DNA of 16,592 nt from Alphaproteobacteria bacterium (GCA_019751935.1 JAIEMR010000018.1:1-16592), one strand, 5' to 3'. Positions 6,206 to 15,212 are shown, numbered from the stretch's first letter. The notes: a model not told the origin generated them from the letters alone. Program-made: numbers and translations.

Positions 6206-6505
6206 GGTTAGACTCTTTAGATATAAGAGAACGATTTTCTAAATTAAGCACTGGTAATATTGGCTTTCTTTTAACAGATGCACTTAATTACTGTATGAAT
6301 GGCATTAACCCTTGAGCTAAAACTTCTTTTACTGTGTGAAAAGTTTGAATATTAGGAACTTCAATCAAAATAGTAATGGCTGTTTTTTAGCTAATCCCTA
6401 GCCTTGTTTTAACAAATTCACTTTCTCACTTAATGTTAATATCTTTAAAATAGCTTTTACCTCCCTTAATTTTTCTTTTTTTAACGCGCTAGTCCCTTTC
6501 CTCAA
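6192..6505 (-). pseudogene. Unrecognised decayed reading frame
   Basis: The 331 bases between mucR and marC hold no intact gene. On the minus strand two overlapping frames give protein-like text. From TTG 6505 come ALKKEKLREVKAILKILTL and SEKVNLLKQG up to a TAG. After a shift come AITILIEVPNIQTFHTVKEV and LAQGLMPFIQ, a TAA, and SASVKRKPILPVLNLENRSL. The composition and lack of other stops suggest one gene with two nonsense codons and one frameshift. I do not recognise the family; a transposase or phage protein remnant is possible. Confidence 0.3.
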
Positions 6506-6536
6506 TTTACAACAAACATGGTTTGAATTTAGAGTT

Positions 6537-7172
6537 TTAACCTGCTATTTGTTTAAATGCCATAGAAAAGCCAAAAATAAGACTCTGCACTGAAAGGGCG
6601 ATCAAAAAAATACCAAAAACACGAGTTAAAATATCAATTCCAGTTGTGCCAAGTTTTTTGATCACAAAATCAGAATATTTTAAGATCAGGTATGTGAAAG
6701 ATATCATCAAAACAACAGAAAAGACAATTGCTAGTTGATAAAAGACTCCAATAGAGGCGGCTTGATACATTTGAATAATCATTGTTGCTAGTGTACCTGG
6801 CCCTGCTATCAACGGAATTGCGATAGGAAAAATAGAAATGTCTCTTCTAGGCGAAGCTTCTTTAATAGTTTCATTATTGGTAGCATGTAATCCGGAATGC
6901 TTTGCAAGGACCATATCTAGCCCTACTAAGAATAAAAGAATCCCTCCAGTAATACGAAAAGCCGGTTGGCTAATATCCAAAATTTTTAATAACTCATCAC
7001 CAATGAAAGCAAAGGTCATCAAAAAAGCAAAACTGATTAAACAAGCTTTCTTGGCAATTTCTCGTCTTTCGAGAATGGATAGACTTTCTGTAAGCCCAAC
7101 AAATACAGCTACTACAGAAAATGGTTCCATTACAATAAAAATAGCAGCAAAAGATTGCAGAAAAAATTCCAT
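6537..7172 (-). CDS. marC: MarC-family integral membrane protein
   Basis: A 211-residue membrane protein with about six hydrophobic segments in the MarC/UPF0056 pattern. It has the family signature FPIAIPLIAGPGTLATMI in the middle (about 115-132), FRITGGILLFLVGLDMV at about 72-88, and a last helix ending IFGIFLIALSVQSLIFG-like text. MarC proteins sit in the inner membrane; a role in amino acid transport has been proposed from family similarity but the substrate is uncertain, and the old multiple-resistance name is not supported by later work. The length is normal. The start ATG 7172 lacks a strong SD; a short palindrome, CAACC-ATA-GGTTG, lies 14-26 bases upstream. It is divergent from the HTH gene at 7369. 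Confidence 0.88.
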   Translation of the reverse strand: MEFFLQSFAAIFIVMEPFSVVAVFVGLTESLSILERREIAKKACLISFAFLMTFAFIGDELLKILDISQPAFRITGGILLFLVGLDMVLAKHSGLHATNNETIKEASPRRDISIFPIAIPLIAGPGTLATMIIQMYQAASIGVFYQLAIVFSVVLMISFTYLILKYSDFVIKKLGTTGIDILTRVFGIFLIALSVQSLIFGFSMAFKQIAG

Positions 7173-7185
7173 TTTAATATTGAAT

Positions 7186-7198
7186 CAACCATAGGTTG
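7186..7198. repeat. Short palindrome in the marC leader
   Basis: CAACC (7186-7190), ATA, GGTTG (7194-7198). It lies just upstream of the marC start in the 196-base divergent gap with the HTH gene. It could be a small operator or hairpin. The rest of the gap is AT-rich, with CTTAAG/CCTTAAGG motifs near 7274-7291 and a TATACA (7325-7330) that could be a -10 for the HTH gene. Confidence 0.3.
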
Positions 7199-7368
7199 TT
7201 TTTATAGAACTAACATAAAATTTATTCATTCGCCTCTAAAATTTTTACTAATTCGCTTACAAAAGAAAAGTATCTTAAGAGGTTCCTTAAGGGACTTTCC
7301 TTATTTAAGGCTTCCCATGCATTTTATACAGTAAAGACGTTCTTAACGAATATCTGGAGAAAATTGAA

Positions 7369-7770
7369 ATGATGAAATCCAAAACATCAGAAAATAACAC
7401 ACAATGCAGAGTCATTCCAAATATATTATGTGACATAATTTTAAATTATAAAAAACCCTTAAATAGAAATTATGCTGAACCATTAGCAAAGGAAGAATCA
7501 AAAAAGCATCCTCAAAAAAATACAATTCAATGGAGAAATATTGAGCTTACAAAAAGAGAATTCGAATGTGTTTATTATATTGCCCATGGAAAATCTTTCA
7601 AAGAAATCTCTTGTCTATTAGGGCTATCAATCAGAACAGTTGAGCAATATTTAAATTCAGCTAAAGAAAAAACTAATAAAACTAATAAAACTTATTTAGC
7701 TGGTTGGTTTTGGGATGGTATCAAAGAGTATGCTCCATCAAGATTGCCACAAATTATTCTTATGAATTGA
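7369..7770 (+). CDS. Small LuxR-type helix-turn-helix protein
   Basis: A 133-residue protein with GGAG about 9 bases before a tandem ATGATG start. Residues 1-52 are polar and unassigned. Residues 57-104 form a LuxR/GerE-type HTH: LTKREFECVYYIAHGKSFKE then ISCLLGLSIRTVEQYLNSAK, with the usual LTxRExE, GKSxKEIS and LSIRTVE landmarks. There is no receiver or autoinducer domain, so it is an orphan DNA-binding protein. After the HTH, a 9-base tandem duplication (ACTAATAAA) encodes TNKTNK. It lies 118 bases upstream of the NB-ARC gene, whose N terminus carries a related HTH (LFTPRQFDILSA with VEAHIFNIKQKL), so the pair may form one regulatory unit. Target unknown. Confidence 0.75.
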   Translation: MMKSKTSENNTQCRVIPNILCDIILNYKKPLNRNYAEPLAKEESKKHPQKNTIQWRNIELTKREFECVYYIAHGKSFKEISCLLGLSIRTVEQYLNSAKEKTNKTNKTYLAGWFWDGIKEYAPSRLPQIILMN

Positions 7771-7870
7771 CATCAAAAAAAGCTTCAATTTCTTATGTGA
7801 TTAGAGGTAACATAATTAAAACTTCTTGATTAAAGAGGATCAGTGAGCATAGCTTATACCCAAAATAATT

Positions 7871-7888
7871 CTTATACTATTAGGGTTT
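7871..7888 (+). promoter_or_regulatory. Possible near-leaderless start of the NB-ARC gene
   Basis: TATACT at 7873-7878 matches a -10 box at five of six bases and would start transcription only a few bases before ATG 7889, which has no ribosome site. CTTATAC occurs twice with an 18-base period (7853-7859 and 7871-7877). No good -35 box is seen. Confidence 0.25.
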
Positions 7889-10800
7889 ATGCGGAAAGTT
7901 TTATTAACAGATCTCTTGCCTAGTTTTTATCCTTCCGAACTCATATGGGATGATGTTTTATTTACACCTCGTCAATTTGATATTCTTTCAGCTATTTATA
8001 TAACGAAAACCCCTCAGCGGTCTGCCGAGCTTCTAGGGATCAGAAATAAAGGAGTTGAAGCTCACATATTTAACATTAAGCAAAAACTTCCTCCAAAACG
8101 AAGAGATATCACGCATTTTATAGATACTTGTAACAAAAGTTTGCGGAATTCGTTGAATAAACACTACAAAAATTTATTAGTAGAAAAGGTATTTAGAGAT
8201 ACATTAAATAGAATTTCAAGCACTATAAGGAATCAGGGCCCTTCTTGTAAGATAAAAGAGGTAATTTTAGATACATTTCCGATTTTTCAATTGGAAAAGC
8301 ACTTACTTACGAGTGGTATTAAAATATTTAAAGAAAAAGATGATATAAAAAATATTGATTATTTCCTCCACATTGTAGGGGATCCTTCAACTGATATATC
8401 TAGGTCTTTACAGAAAGCATGCCTTATTCTCTCAAAGAATGAACTGATGGATGAGTCAAAAGAATTATCTCGAGGTGCATTACTTTTTGATAACGAGCAA
8501 TCATACTATCTTCTTATTTTTACGCTTTTAAAAATACTTCTAAGCAATATTGACTTAGATATCATGATGAATGAGTTTGAAGAAAAAAGGAAAAATATCC
8601 TTGAAGAATTAACAGAGCAAGATAAATCTCCTGAACTTAAAAATAACCCAACCTCTTATCATACAGAAAAACAAGAATCGTCTCCAGTACATTCGGATAT
8701 GATTATTCCCGTAGAAACAGCATTACTCAAGCGTCCTTCAATTATTAACAAAATGAATCATCGTTTAAGAAGTAAGAAAGGCATTAATGCGATTGCTCTT
8801 GTTGGTATAATTGGAATTGGAGGAGCCGGCAAGACAACATTAGCTAGGTACTATGGGCACTCACAAAAAAATGCCTCTATTGTTTGGGAATTAAATGCTG
8901 AAACGAGAAGCTCTTTAATTGCTTCATTCCAAGATTTAGCCCGCGCATTAGCTAAAAAAGATGAGCTTCATAAAGAGCTAGAAACTATTCTTCAAATTCA
9001 AAATCAAGAATCAAAAGAAAAGCAACTTCTAATTTTTGTAAAACAACGTTTAAAGGAAAACTCAAACTGGGTTCTTATTTATGATAATTTTGAAAGTGTA
9101 ACGATAGTTCAAGATGCCTTTCCACAAAACACGCAACTATGGGGTAATGGAAGAGTTATTATAACAACTCGTAACTCTAATATTCACAATACAAGCTATA
9201 TTACTCGTAACAACGTAATTCAAGTTGAAGAACTTAGCCCAGATGAGCGCCTGACTCTTTTTAGTAAAATACTTTATGATTGCGAATTCGATGAGTTATC
9301 TGCTTCACAAAAAGAATCAAATCGCAGGTTTCTTAAAAATATCCCCCCCTTTCCTCTCGATGTATCCACAGCTGCTTATTACATCAAAAACACAGGCATG
9401 CCTTATGAACAATATCTCAAACGCATCCTTGAATTTAGTGAAAGATTTGAAGAGTCTCAAAAGAATCTTTTGATTGAATTAAGTGATTATACAAAAACTC
9501 GCTATGGAATTATTACCTCCTCTCTTGATAGAATAATAAATCTAAATAATGAATACACAGAACTTCTTTTTTTAATATCTCTTCTTGACTCTCAAAATAT
9601 TCCTAAAGATTTATTAATTGCGTATAAAAACGACATTGTTGTTGGAGATTTCATCTATAATCTAAAAAGACACTCCCTGATTACAAGTGAAAATTCTGGA
9701 TTTGAAGAATCTATAGCCTCTATATCTTTACACCGTAGCATACAAAATATCTGTTTATGCCATTTGGTACACTTATTAAGTAAAGAAAACAAAGAGCACT
9801 TTTTAAAGCTAATAAGTCCAACTCTCGAAAAATATATTATTGATGCTTGGGATAAAAAAGATGTATCAAAAATGAAACTTATTCTCAATCACGGTCAGCA
9901 ATTTATAGGTCATCATTCTATTTTGTACGATGATATTATAGGTATTATTGGCGGTGAACTCGGCATAATCTATTTTTATCTTGGCAGAGTTAATGATGCA
10001 GTTAAACTCCTTGAACAAAGTTATAAAATTTTTAAAGATAATAAAAACGAAGAACTGAGAGCTGCACGATATGCCGTTTATATAGGAGCCTACAATAGGC
10101 TTTTTTTAGGTAATCTGCAAAAAGCAAAAGAATTAATAGAAAATGGCTTAAAAACCTATGAAAAGTTTTATGGCCCTGATCATATTGAAACAGCTAAAAT
10201 TTTAATGTATTTAGGTATGATTTTTCGAAGTCTAGGGAAATACAATGAATCTTTAGAAAGTTTTAAAAGAAGCTTAGATATTTATGAAAGACATTATGGC
10301 AGGGAAAACATTATTACAGCAGAAGTTGCTGTATATCTCGGAAGAGTTTATACTAGATTAGGTTTCTACTCAAAATCTTTAGATCTAATTAAGCAAGCTT
10401 TGGAAAGTTTTGAAAGCGAACTGGGGCCCAATCATATAGAAACTGCATGGGCTTCAGTTTATCTAGCGGAAGTTTATGGTTGCTTAGGATATAATCTGTT
10501 GGAAAAAGAGCTTTTAGAAAAAAGCCATATTATATATGAATTAAATTCTCAAAATACCTATGTTTCAACAGCAAGCATATTAGTGCATCTTGGAAAGACT
10601 TACGCAAGTTTAGGTGATTATAAAAAGGCAAAGAGCCGTCTTGAACTCGCTGTTCCAGTTTTTGAAAAAAAAGGTGGTGAAAAAGATTATCGAACAGGTT
10701 GGGCATTATTACATTTAGGTCATGTATTAACAAATTTAGGAAATTATAAGAAAGGGAAGGATTTACTTCAAAAAGCCCTCGAGATTTTTGAAAATAATTA

Positions 10801-11203
10801 TGGAAAAGAACACATTGAAACAGCACGAGTTTTATTATATTTGGGAGAAAATTGTTTAAAAGCTGGATATATAGAAAATGGCTTAGACTTTGTAAAAAAA
10901 AGTTTTCAAGAATTTCAAAGAAATAACCATCCTTCTGGCTATGTAGCAATGGAGTTATTAGCAAAATTATACCTAGATAAATTTTACAACATATCTACTA
11001 ACCAAAAATCATATGAAAATGCTTTAAAGTTTCACGAGAGAGCTATTTATTATCTCAATCAGGCCATTAAAATTGCAAATAACTATTTTTCTGAAAGCTC
11101 ACCCATTCTTGAGGGGCTAAAATTAAATTTATCTCAAGTCAATAACAATTTAAATATGGAAAATAATAACTCTAAAAAAAATACAAAAAAGGCTTTAATT
11201 TAG
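7889..11203 (+). CDS. HTH - NB-ARC ATPase - TPR repeat protein (STAND family)
   Basis: A 1104-residue signalling ATPase. Residues 24-78 are a LuxR-type HTH. Residues 80-290 are helical and unassigned, with a polar linker near 240-275. The NB-ARC core has Walker A GIGGAGKTT (309-317, Lys315), Walker B VLIYDN (Asp399), RVIITTRN (sensor 1, to Asn429), PPFPLD (486-491) in place of GLPLAL, and LHRSIQ (His615) as the MHD-like sensor. From about 686 to 1021 there are eight 42-residue TPR units of kinesin-light-chain type, with an LGxxYxxLGxYxKAL core and an IETA end, then a ninth irregular one. In this family the TPRs sense a ligand and the ATPase opens to release the output domain, here DNA binding. 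No nuclease, TIR or protease part is seen. It could be a regulator, a defence sensor or a host-facing protein; the sequence does not decide. Confidence 0.85.
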   Translation: MRKVLLTDLLPSFYPSELIWDDVLFTPRQFDILSAIYITKTPQRSAELLGIRNKGVEAHIFNIKQKLPPKRRDITHFIDTCNKSLRNSLNKHYKNLLVEKVFRDTLNRISSTIRNQGPSCKIKEVILDTFPIFQLEKHLLTSGIKIFKEKDDIKNIDYFLHIVGDPSTDISRSLQKACLILSKNELMDESKELSRGALLFDNEQSYYLLIFTLLKILLSNIDLDIMMNEFEEKRKNILEELTEQDKSPELKNNPTSYHTEKQESSPVHSDMIIPVETALLKRPSIINKMNHRLRSKKGINAIALVGIIGIGGAGKTTLARYYGHSQKNASIVWELNAETRSSLIASFQDLARALAKKDELHKELETILQIQNQESKEKQLLIFVKQRLKENSNWVLIYDNFESVTIVQDAFPQNTQLWGNGRVIITTRNSNIHNTSYITRNNVIQVEELSPDERLTLFSKILYDCEFDELSASQKESNRRFLKNIPPFPLDVSTAAYYIKNTGMPYEQYLKRILEFSERFEESQKNLLIELSDYTKTRYGIITSSLDRIINLNNEYTELLFLISLLDSQNIPKDLLIAYKNDIVVGDFIYNLKRHSLITSENSGFEESIASISLHRSIQNICLCHLVHLLSKENKEHFLKLISPTLEKYIIDAWDKKDVSKMKLILNHGQQFIGHHSILYDDIIGIIGGELGIIYFYLGRVNDAVKLLEQSYKIFKDNKNEELRAARYAVYIGAYNRLFLGNLQKAKELIENGLKTYEKFYGPDHIETAKILMYLGMIFRSLGKYNESLESFKRSLDIYERHYGRENIITAEVAVYLGRVYTRLGFYSKSLDLIKQALESFESELGPNHIETAWASVYLAEVYGCLGYNLLEKELLEKSHIIYELNSQNTYVSTASILVHLGKTYASLGDYKKAKSRLELAVPVFEKKGGEKDYRTGWALLHLGHVLTNLGNYKKGKDLLQKALEIFENNYGKEHIETARVLLYLGENCLKAGYIENGLDFVKKSFQEFQRNNHPSGYVAMELLAKLYLDKFYNISTNQKSYENALKFHERAIYYLNQAIKIANNYFSESSPILEGLKLNLSQVNNNLNMENNNSKKNTKKALI

Positions 11204-11340
11204 AATACCGTGTTTTGAAAATTACATTGAGTGTTTTGTTGCTTTCCAAAAACTTATTTCTATAAAAAATAAGAAGGAAGTTCTTATAGACTCCGTTATC
11301 TCCTAGTTATATTAGCTTCTTATGTTTTTTATACGTCCAT

Positions 11341-11366
11341 GCAATATCGTAGTAAATACGGATTGC
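11341..11366. repeat. Imperfect hairpin between the NB-ARC gene and the sulfur pair
   Basis: GCAAT (11341-11345) and CGTA (11348-11351) pair with TACG (11357-11360) and ATTGC (11362-11366) around a 5-base loop, with a small internal bulge. It lies in a 282-base gap without a gene. No T-run follows, so it is more likely an operator or weak structure than a terminator. The same gap also has a 7-base A/T stem, CTTATTT/AAATAAG (11253-11273). Confidence 0.35.
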
Positions 11367-11485
11367 GTATAAGTACATAATGAGACATACTGCTTTTCAA
11401 TTAAAATATATAAATTTTGCATAAAAATGCTGTTTATATTTTTCACAATCTTAGATCAGGATTGATTTTTGAAAAGGAGTTGGCA

Positions 11486-12286
11486 ATGAAAGAATATGTA
11501 CAAAATATTTTAAAGAACGTAGAAGAAAAAATAGTAAAAAATGGTCGTTCCGTAGTGTTTTTAGAAGCAGGGCACTTTAAATTAGGTAAAGGTGCCGATC
11601 AATTTGCTCTTAACTCTTTAAACGATGCTCTCTTTTTAGGAAAACTTTTAATTAAGAAATTCAAAAAAGATATCCGACTTGTTTTTGGTATTTTAATTGA
11701 TGATTTAGGGCAAGGATGCAGTGAAACGGGCTGTTCTATAAACATCCCCGAACCATCTAAAAATAGAGAAATTTTGCCGTCAGAAATTAATCTTCTATTC
11801 GAGAAAGATCCTTTCATAAAACAAGAAAGAGTTCTGCTTTTTTTTGAGAAAACCGCAAAGAATCGTAGCATTAAATATCTCAAAAAGGCCATACAAGATG
11901 AGAGGGATTATTTAACGGTTGAAAATACGGAAGATCAACATAGGAATCTATATTTTTATAATCAAAGCATGGAAAAAGTTCTTTTGGCGAAGAGAAAAAA
12001 TGAAATATTTAATGCTTACTGTCCATCAATTGTAGGGCAACATTACGTAGATATTTGCTCGAAACTTAAAGAAAGATTTCTCCATACAAACAACTTCATG
12101 ATAATTGATTGGAGTGAAATTATGGATAAACCAAAAGTTACAAATGGCGCTCAGGCCCTTAAACACGTTTTTCGTATTGATAGCTTAGAAAACATGCAAC
12201 TTGATATTATCAATGTATTTTTCATGGATTCAGAAGGGCAATTTTATGAAATTGAGAAAACCTTAGTAGAAGATGTAGTTCATTAA
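11486..12286 (+). CDS. Unrecognised protein co-transcribed with a cysteine desulfurase
   Basis: I place the start at ATG 11486, because AAAAGGAG (11472-11479) sits just before it; the longer frame from TTG 11417 has no such site. The product is 266 residues, apparently soluble, with no signal or membrane segment. Visible landmarks are VVFLEAGHFKLGKGADQF (about 23-40), VFGILIDDLG (66-75) followed by a CSETGC motif (Cys78, Cys83) and NIPEPS, then YCPSIVGQHYVDIC (Cys179, Cys191). I cannot name the family. Two acidic residues followed by a C-x4-C pair could bind a metal or accept sulfur. It ends 14 bases before the desulfurase gene, which has its own SD, so the two form one operon. A role in making a sulfur-containing product or modified nucleotide is inference. 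Confidence 0.6.
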   Translation: MKEYVQNILKNVEEKIVKNGRSVVFLEAGHFKLGKGADQFALNSLNDALFLGKLLIKKFKKDIRLVFGILIDDLGQGCSETGCSINIPEPSKNREILPSEINLLFEKDPFIKQERVLLFFEKTAKNRSIKYLKKAIQDERDYLTVENTEDQHRNLYFYNQSMEKVLLAKRKNEIFNAYCPSIVGQHYVDICSKLKERFLHTNNFMIIDWSEIMDKPKVTNGAQALKHVFRIDSLENMQLDIINVFFMDSEGQFYEIEKTLVEDVVH

Positions 12287-12300
12287 ATAGGAGTATTACG

Positions 12301-13443
12301 ATGTTTGAAAAAATCATATATTTGGATTATAACTCTACGACTCCATTAGATCCCCAGGTTCTAGATGAAGTTCAATATTCATACAAACACATTTATGGAA
12401 ACTCTGCATCTACCACTCATTTATTGGGTTGGATTGCTCAAAGCAAACTAAATACTTCTCGAGAAAAAATTGCTTCGCTTATAGATGCTGAACCTAGTTC
12501 TATTGTTTTCACTTCAGGAGCCTCTGAGTCTAATAATACAATTTTAAATGCTATTGCTCAAAAGCATTATAATACGTCAGCACATTTTATTATAAGTAGC
12601 ATTGAACATAAATGTATTCTTAATCATTGCAAAGTACTTGAAAAAAAAGGTTTTTCTATCTCTTATATTCCCGTTCTGCCATCAGGCGTAATTGATTTAG
12701 AAGCATTGAAGCAAGCAATAAGGCCAAATACGGTATTTATAAGTGTAATGGCAGCAAATAATGAAACAGGGGTTCTGCAACCCATCGAAGAGATTTGTAA
12801 GATTACAAGGGAAAGAAAAATTCTTTTCCATAGTGATGGAGCTCAATTCATAGGAAAACTTCCTTTCAGTGTTAAAAAAGTACCTTTGGATTTCATGAGT
12901 TTCTCGGCGCATAAATTTTACGGTCCTAAAGGTATCGGCGGTATTTACTGTTCAAATTTAGAAATTTTAAAGCAATATCCTCTCATCTATGGTGGAGGTC
13001 AAGAAAATGGGATTCGTGCAGGAACAATTAATATTCCAGCGATTGCAGGAATGGCAAAGGCTGCTGAACTAATCGCCTGCAATGTAGATAGTGAAGTAAA
13101 AAAATTTAGAGAAATGAAAAAAGAATTCATCTTGGCTTTAAAAAGCAAATTTCCTCAAGCCAAAATTTTAGGAGATGAAGATAATAGCCTTCCCAATACT
13201 GTTTATTTTGCATTACCAAGCATAAATAGTAAAGAAACTCTAACTGCCTTAAAAGAAAAAGTAGCTATGAGTACAGGTTCTGCCTGTTCATCTTATAATC
13301 AACAACCCAGTCATGTGCTATCAGCGATGGGCATTGACGAAAATACATCTAAGTCCACTTTTAGATTAAGTTTTGGTAGGTTTACTGGAAAAAGTGACTT
13401 GCTTGATAGCCTCTCTTTATTGGCGGAAGCTGCTAGTATTTAG
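12301..13443 (+). CDS. Cysteine desulfurase (IscS/NifS class V aminotransferase family)
   Basis: A 380-residue PLP enzyme that removes sulfur from cysteine as a persulfide on its own Cys and yields alanine. It has LDYNSTTPLD (8-17), YGNSAS at 32-37, His103 (SSIEHK), the PLP-binding HSDGAQ (177-182), the Schiff-base Lys205 in SFSAHKFYGPKG, the cysteine-binding Arg239 in GGGQENGIRAGT, and the catalytic Cys329 in STGSACSSYNQQPSHVL. The active-site loop is the longer IscS-like (group I) type. No iscR, iscU, iscA or suf genes adjoin it, so it probably serves a dedicated pathway with the upstream gene rather than general Fe-S assembly. It has a TAGGAG ribosome site. The 267 bases downstream (13444-13710) show no gene and no clear terminator. 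Confidence 0.9.
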   Translation: MFEKIIYLDYNSTTPLDPQVLDEVQYSYKHIYGNSASTTHLLGWIAQSKLNTSREKIASLIDAEPSSIVFTSGASESNNTILNAIAQKHYNTSAHFIISSIEHKCILNHCKVLEKKGFSISYIPVLPSGVIDLEALKQAIRPNTVFISVMAANNETGVLQPIEEICKITRERKILFHSDGAQFIGKLPFSVKKVPLDFMSFSAHKFYGPKGIGGIYCSNLEILKQYPLIYGGGQENGIRAGTINIPAIAGMAKAAELIACNVDSEVKKFREMKKEFILALKSKFPQAKILGDEDNSLPNTVYFALPSINSKETLTALKEKVAMSTGSACSSYNQQPSHVLSAMGIDENTSKSTFRLSFGRFTGKSDLLDSLSLLAEAASI

Positions 13444-13710
13444 AAGAAGAACCAGGAATTGTATGGTTTATAATTTATAAAAGATCACTTTGGTGCCAAA
13501 ATCTCTAGGGTAACAAAGTTTTTACTCAATTTTTCTTAAGTTTTCCAGCTATACTACTCTTATATCGAGAACCAATGTACTCCCCTCTAACATGTTTATA
13601 ACAAATTTAACACATAGCCGAACCTAAGATCATTTTTTTGTTATCACTCAGTTGAACCGAGGATAATTCAGTTTATAAATACTTGAGTGAAATGCTGGCT
13701 TTTATGATTT

Positions 13711-15111
13711 CTACCAAAGCCCAAGTATTTTCCACCAGATGGCTCCAATAAAGAGCCAAACAATAACGTTTGCAGTTCCAACGATAAGACCATAAAACCA
13801 CCATTCGCCGATGGGAACGTAACCCGATCCAAATAAAACAGAAGCAGGAGCTGTTGCGTAATGTGTCATGCTTGAAAAAAGGCTGCTAAAAAATCCTAAG
13901 ATCAATGCAGACATTAAGGGAGGCGATCCAACAGAAATAGCAACGCTTAAAAAAGCAGTGTACATGGCGCCAACATGAGCGGCATTTCCTGCAAAAAAAT
14001 AATGACTATAGAAATAAACAAGCGCCAATATTAAAAAAGCAATTGGCCAGCTCAGACCTTCTATTGAATAGGTGATTTGGGAACTAAACCAAGTAATAAA
14101 GCCAAATTTATCCAAACATCCTGCCATCATCACCAAAATAGAGAGCCACAAAAGCGTATGCCAAGACTCTGTTTCTTTTAATATGTCCTCCATGGTTAAA
14201 ATATCAAAAAACAATAAAGTGCAGAGTCCAAACAAAGCAACAAGAGACGGAGCAATTCCAAAACGATCACCGATTGCCCAGAAAGTAATCATGACGACAA
14301 AGGTAATTGTCATAATCCACTCTTTTGAAGACATGCTCCCCAAATCTAGAAGTTTTTCATTCGCCCAGATTTTAGCCCCTGGCAATTCCTTAATTTTTGG
14401 GGGATAAACAACATATAACAAAAAAGGCACAATGATTATACTAGCAAGGCCAGGAATAAGAGCAGCTCTTGCCCATTCAATCCAACTGATGTGCACCCCC
14501 AGCTTTGCTGCAAAGGCTTGAGCCATGGGATTTGCTGCCATAGCGGTTAAAAACATAGCACTTGTGATTAAATTTCCATGATAAGCCACTTGAATCAAAT
14601 AGCTTCCTAAATCACGTTCAGTGCCAGCAGCTGGAGAACTTCCAAGGGCTTCGCTAATAGACTTTGTGATTGGGAAAATAATCCCACCAGCTCTTGCTGT
14701 ATTGCTTGGGATAAAGGGAGCCATAAAAAGTTCCGATAACATTATACCGTACCCAAGACCCAAGGATCTTTTGCCCAAAAGGGACACAAACTGATAAGAA
14801 ATACGAGAGGCTAGATTTGTTTTAATAAAGCAGCGGGCTATAAAAAAAACCAAAACGACCAGCCAAATGGTGTTGGATCCAAAGGCAGTAATGGCTTCCT
14901 TATTAATATCAAGGATGCCTGTTAAACATGCTGCCAGCATTCCAAAGAGAGCCACCGCTCCCATAGGCATTGATTTTAAAATAATTCCAACGATTGTTGC
15001 TAAAAAGATGGCAAACATATGCCATCCTTTTAAATCCAAGCCTATAGGGGAAGGAAGAAGATATATCAACGCACCAATTAAGATGGGTATTATAATCTTA
15101 ATTTGGGACAT
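13711..15111 (-). CDS. DASS-family dicarboxylate/2-oxoglutarate-malate carrier
   Basis: An inner-membrane transporter of the divalent anion:sodium symporter family (CitT, TtdT, YflS, plant DiT group). It has about 12 hydrophobic segments with the two substrate/cation motifs: PFIPSNTARAGGIIFPI (Ser136-Thr138 in this numbering) and the second-half SSMTHYATAPASVLFGSGYV, followed by GEWWFYGLIVG. I start at ATG 15111 (MSQIKIIIPILIG, 466 residues). The frame also opens at TTG 15168, but those 19 residues are basic and polar, without an SD, and the shorter form fits family length. It could import host malate, succinate, citrate or 2-oxoglutarate; the substrate cannot be read from sequence. It lies 101 bases downstream of the AlaX-like gene on the same strand. 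Confidence 0.88.
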   Translation of the reverse strand: MSQIKIIIPILIGALIYLLPSPIGLDLKGWHMFAIFLATIVGIILKSMPMGAVALFGMLAACLTGILDINKEAITAFGSNTIWLVVLVFFIARCFIKTNLASRISYQFVSLLGKRSLGLGYGIMLSELFMAPFIPSNTARAGGIIFPITKSISEALGSSPAAGTERDLGSYLIQVAYHGNLITSAMFLTAMAANPMAQAFAAKLGVHISWIEWARAALIPGLASIIIVPFLLYVVYPPKIKELPGAKIWANEKLLDLGSMSSKEWIMTITFVVMITFWAIGDRFGIAPSLVALFGLCTLLFFDILTMEDILKETESWHTLLWLSILVMMAGCLDKFGFITWFSSQITYSIEGLSWPIAFLILALVYFYSHYFFAGNAAHVGAMYTAFLSVAISVGSPPLMSALILGFFSSLFSSMTHYATAPASVLFGSGYVPIGEWWFYGLIVGTANVIVWLFIGAIWWKILGLW

Positions 15112-15212
15112 TGTTTGTCTTCTTCTATTTGTTTTGCTGTATCTCAAAGAAAAAATCTCTTTATACAATAATTACTTGGAATCCCTAAAGGTTTTAACAA
15201 CGCATTTAATAA

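Noticed and set aside
10530..10964. Minus-strand ORF of 144 codons inside the TPR region
   Set aside because: Its periodic Leu/Phe-rich sequence is the antisense of the 42-residue TPR repeats; the plus-strand gene is intact.
11417..11485. Start of the desulfurase-linked gene at TTG 11417
   Set aside because: It has no ribosome site, whereas ATG 11486 follows AAGGAG closely.
13640..13692. TCACTCA/TGAGTGA inverted repeat as a terminator for the carrier gene
   Set aside because: Only 7 pairs with a loop of more than 30 bases and no T-run at the stem end on the minus strand.
15112..15168. Start of the dicarboxylate carrier at TTG 15168
   Set aside because: The extra 19 residues are polar and basic, with no SD, and exceed the usual family length.
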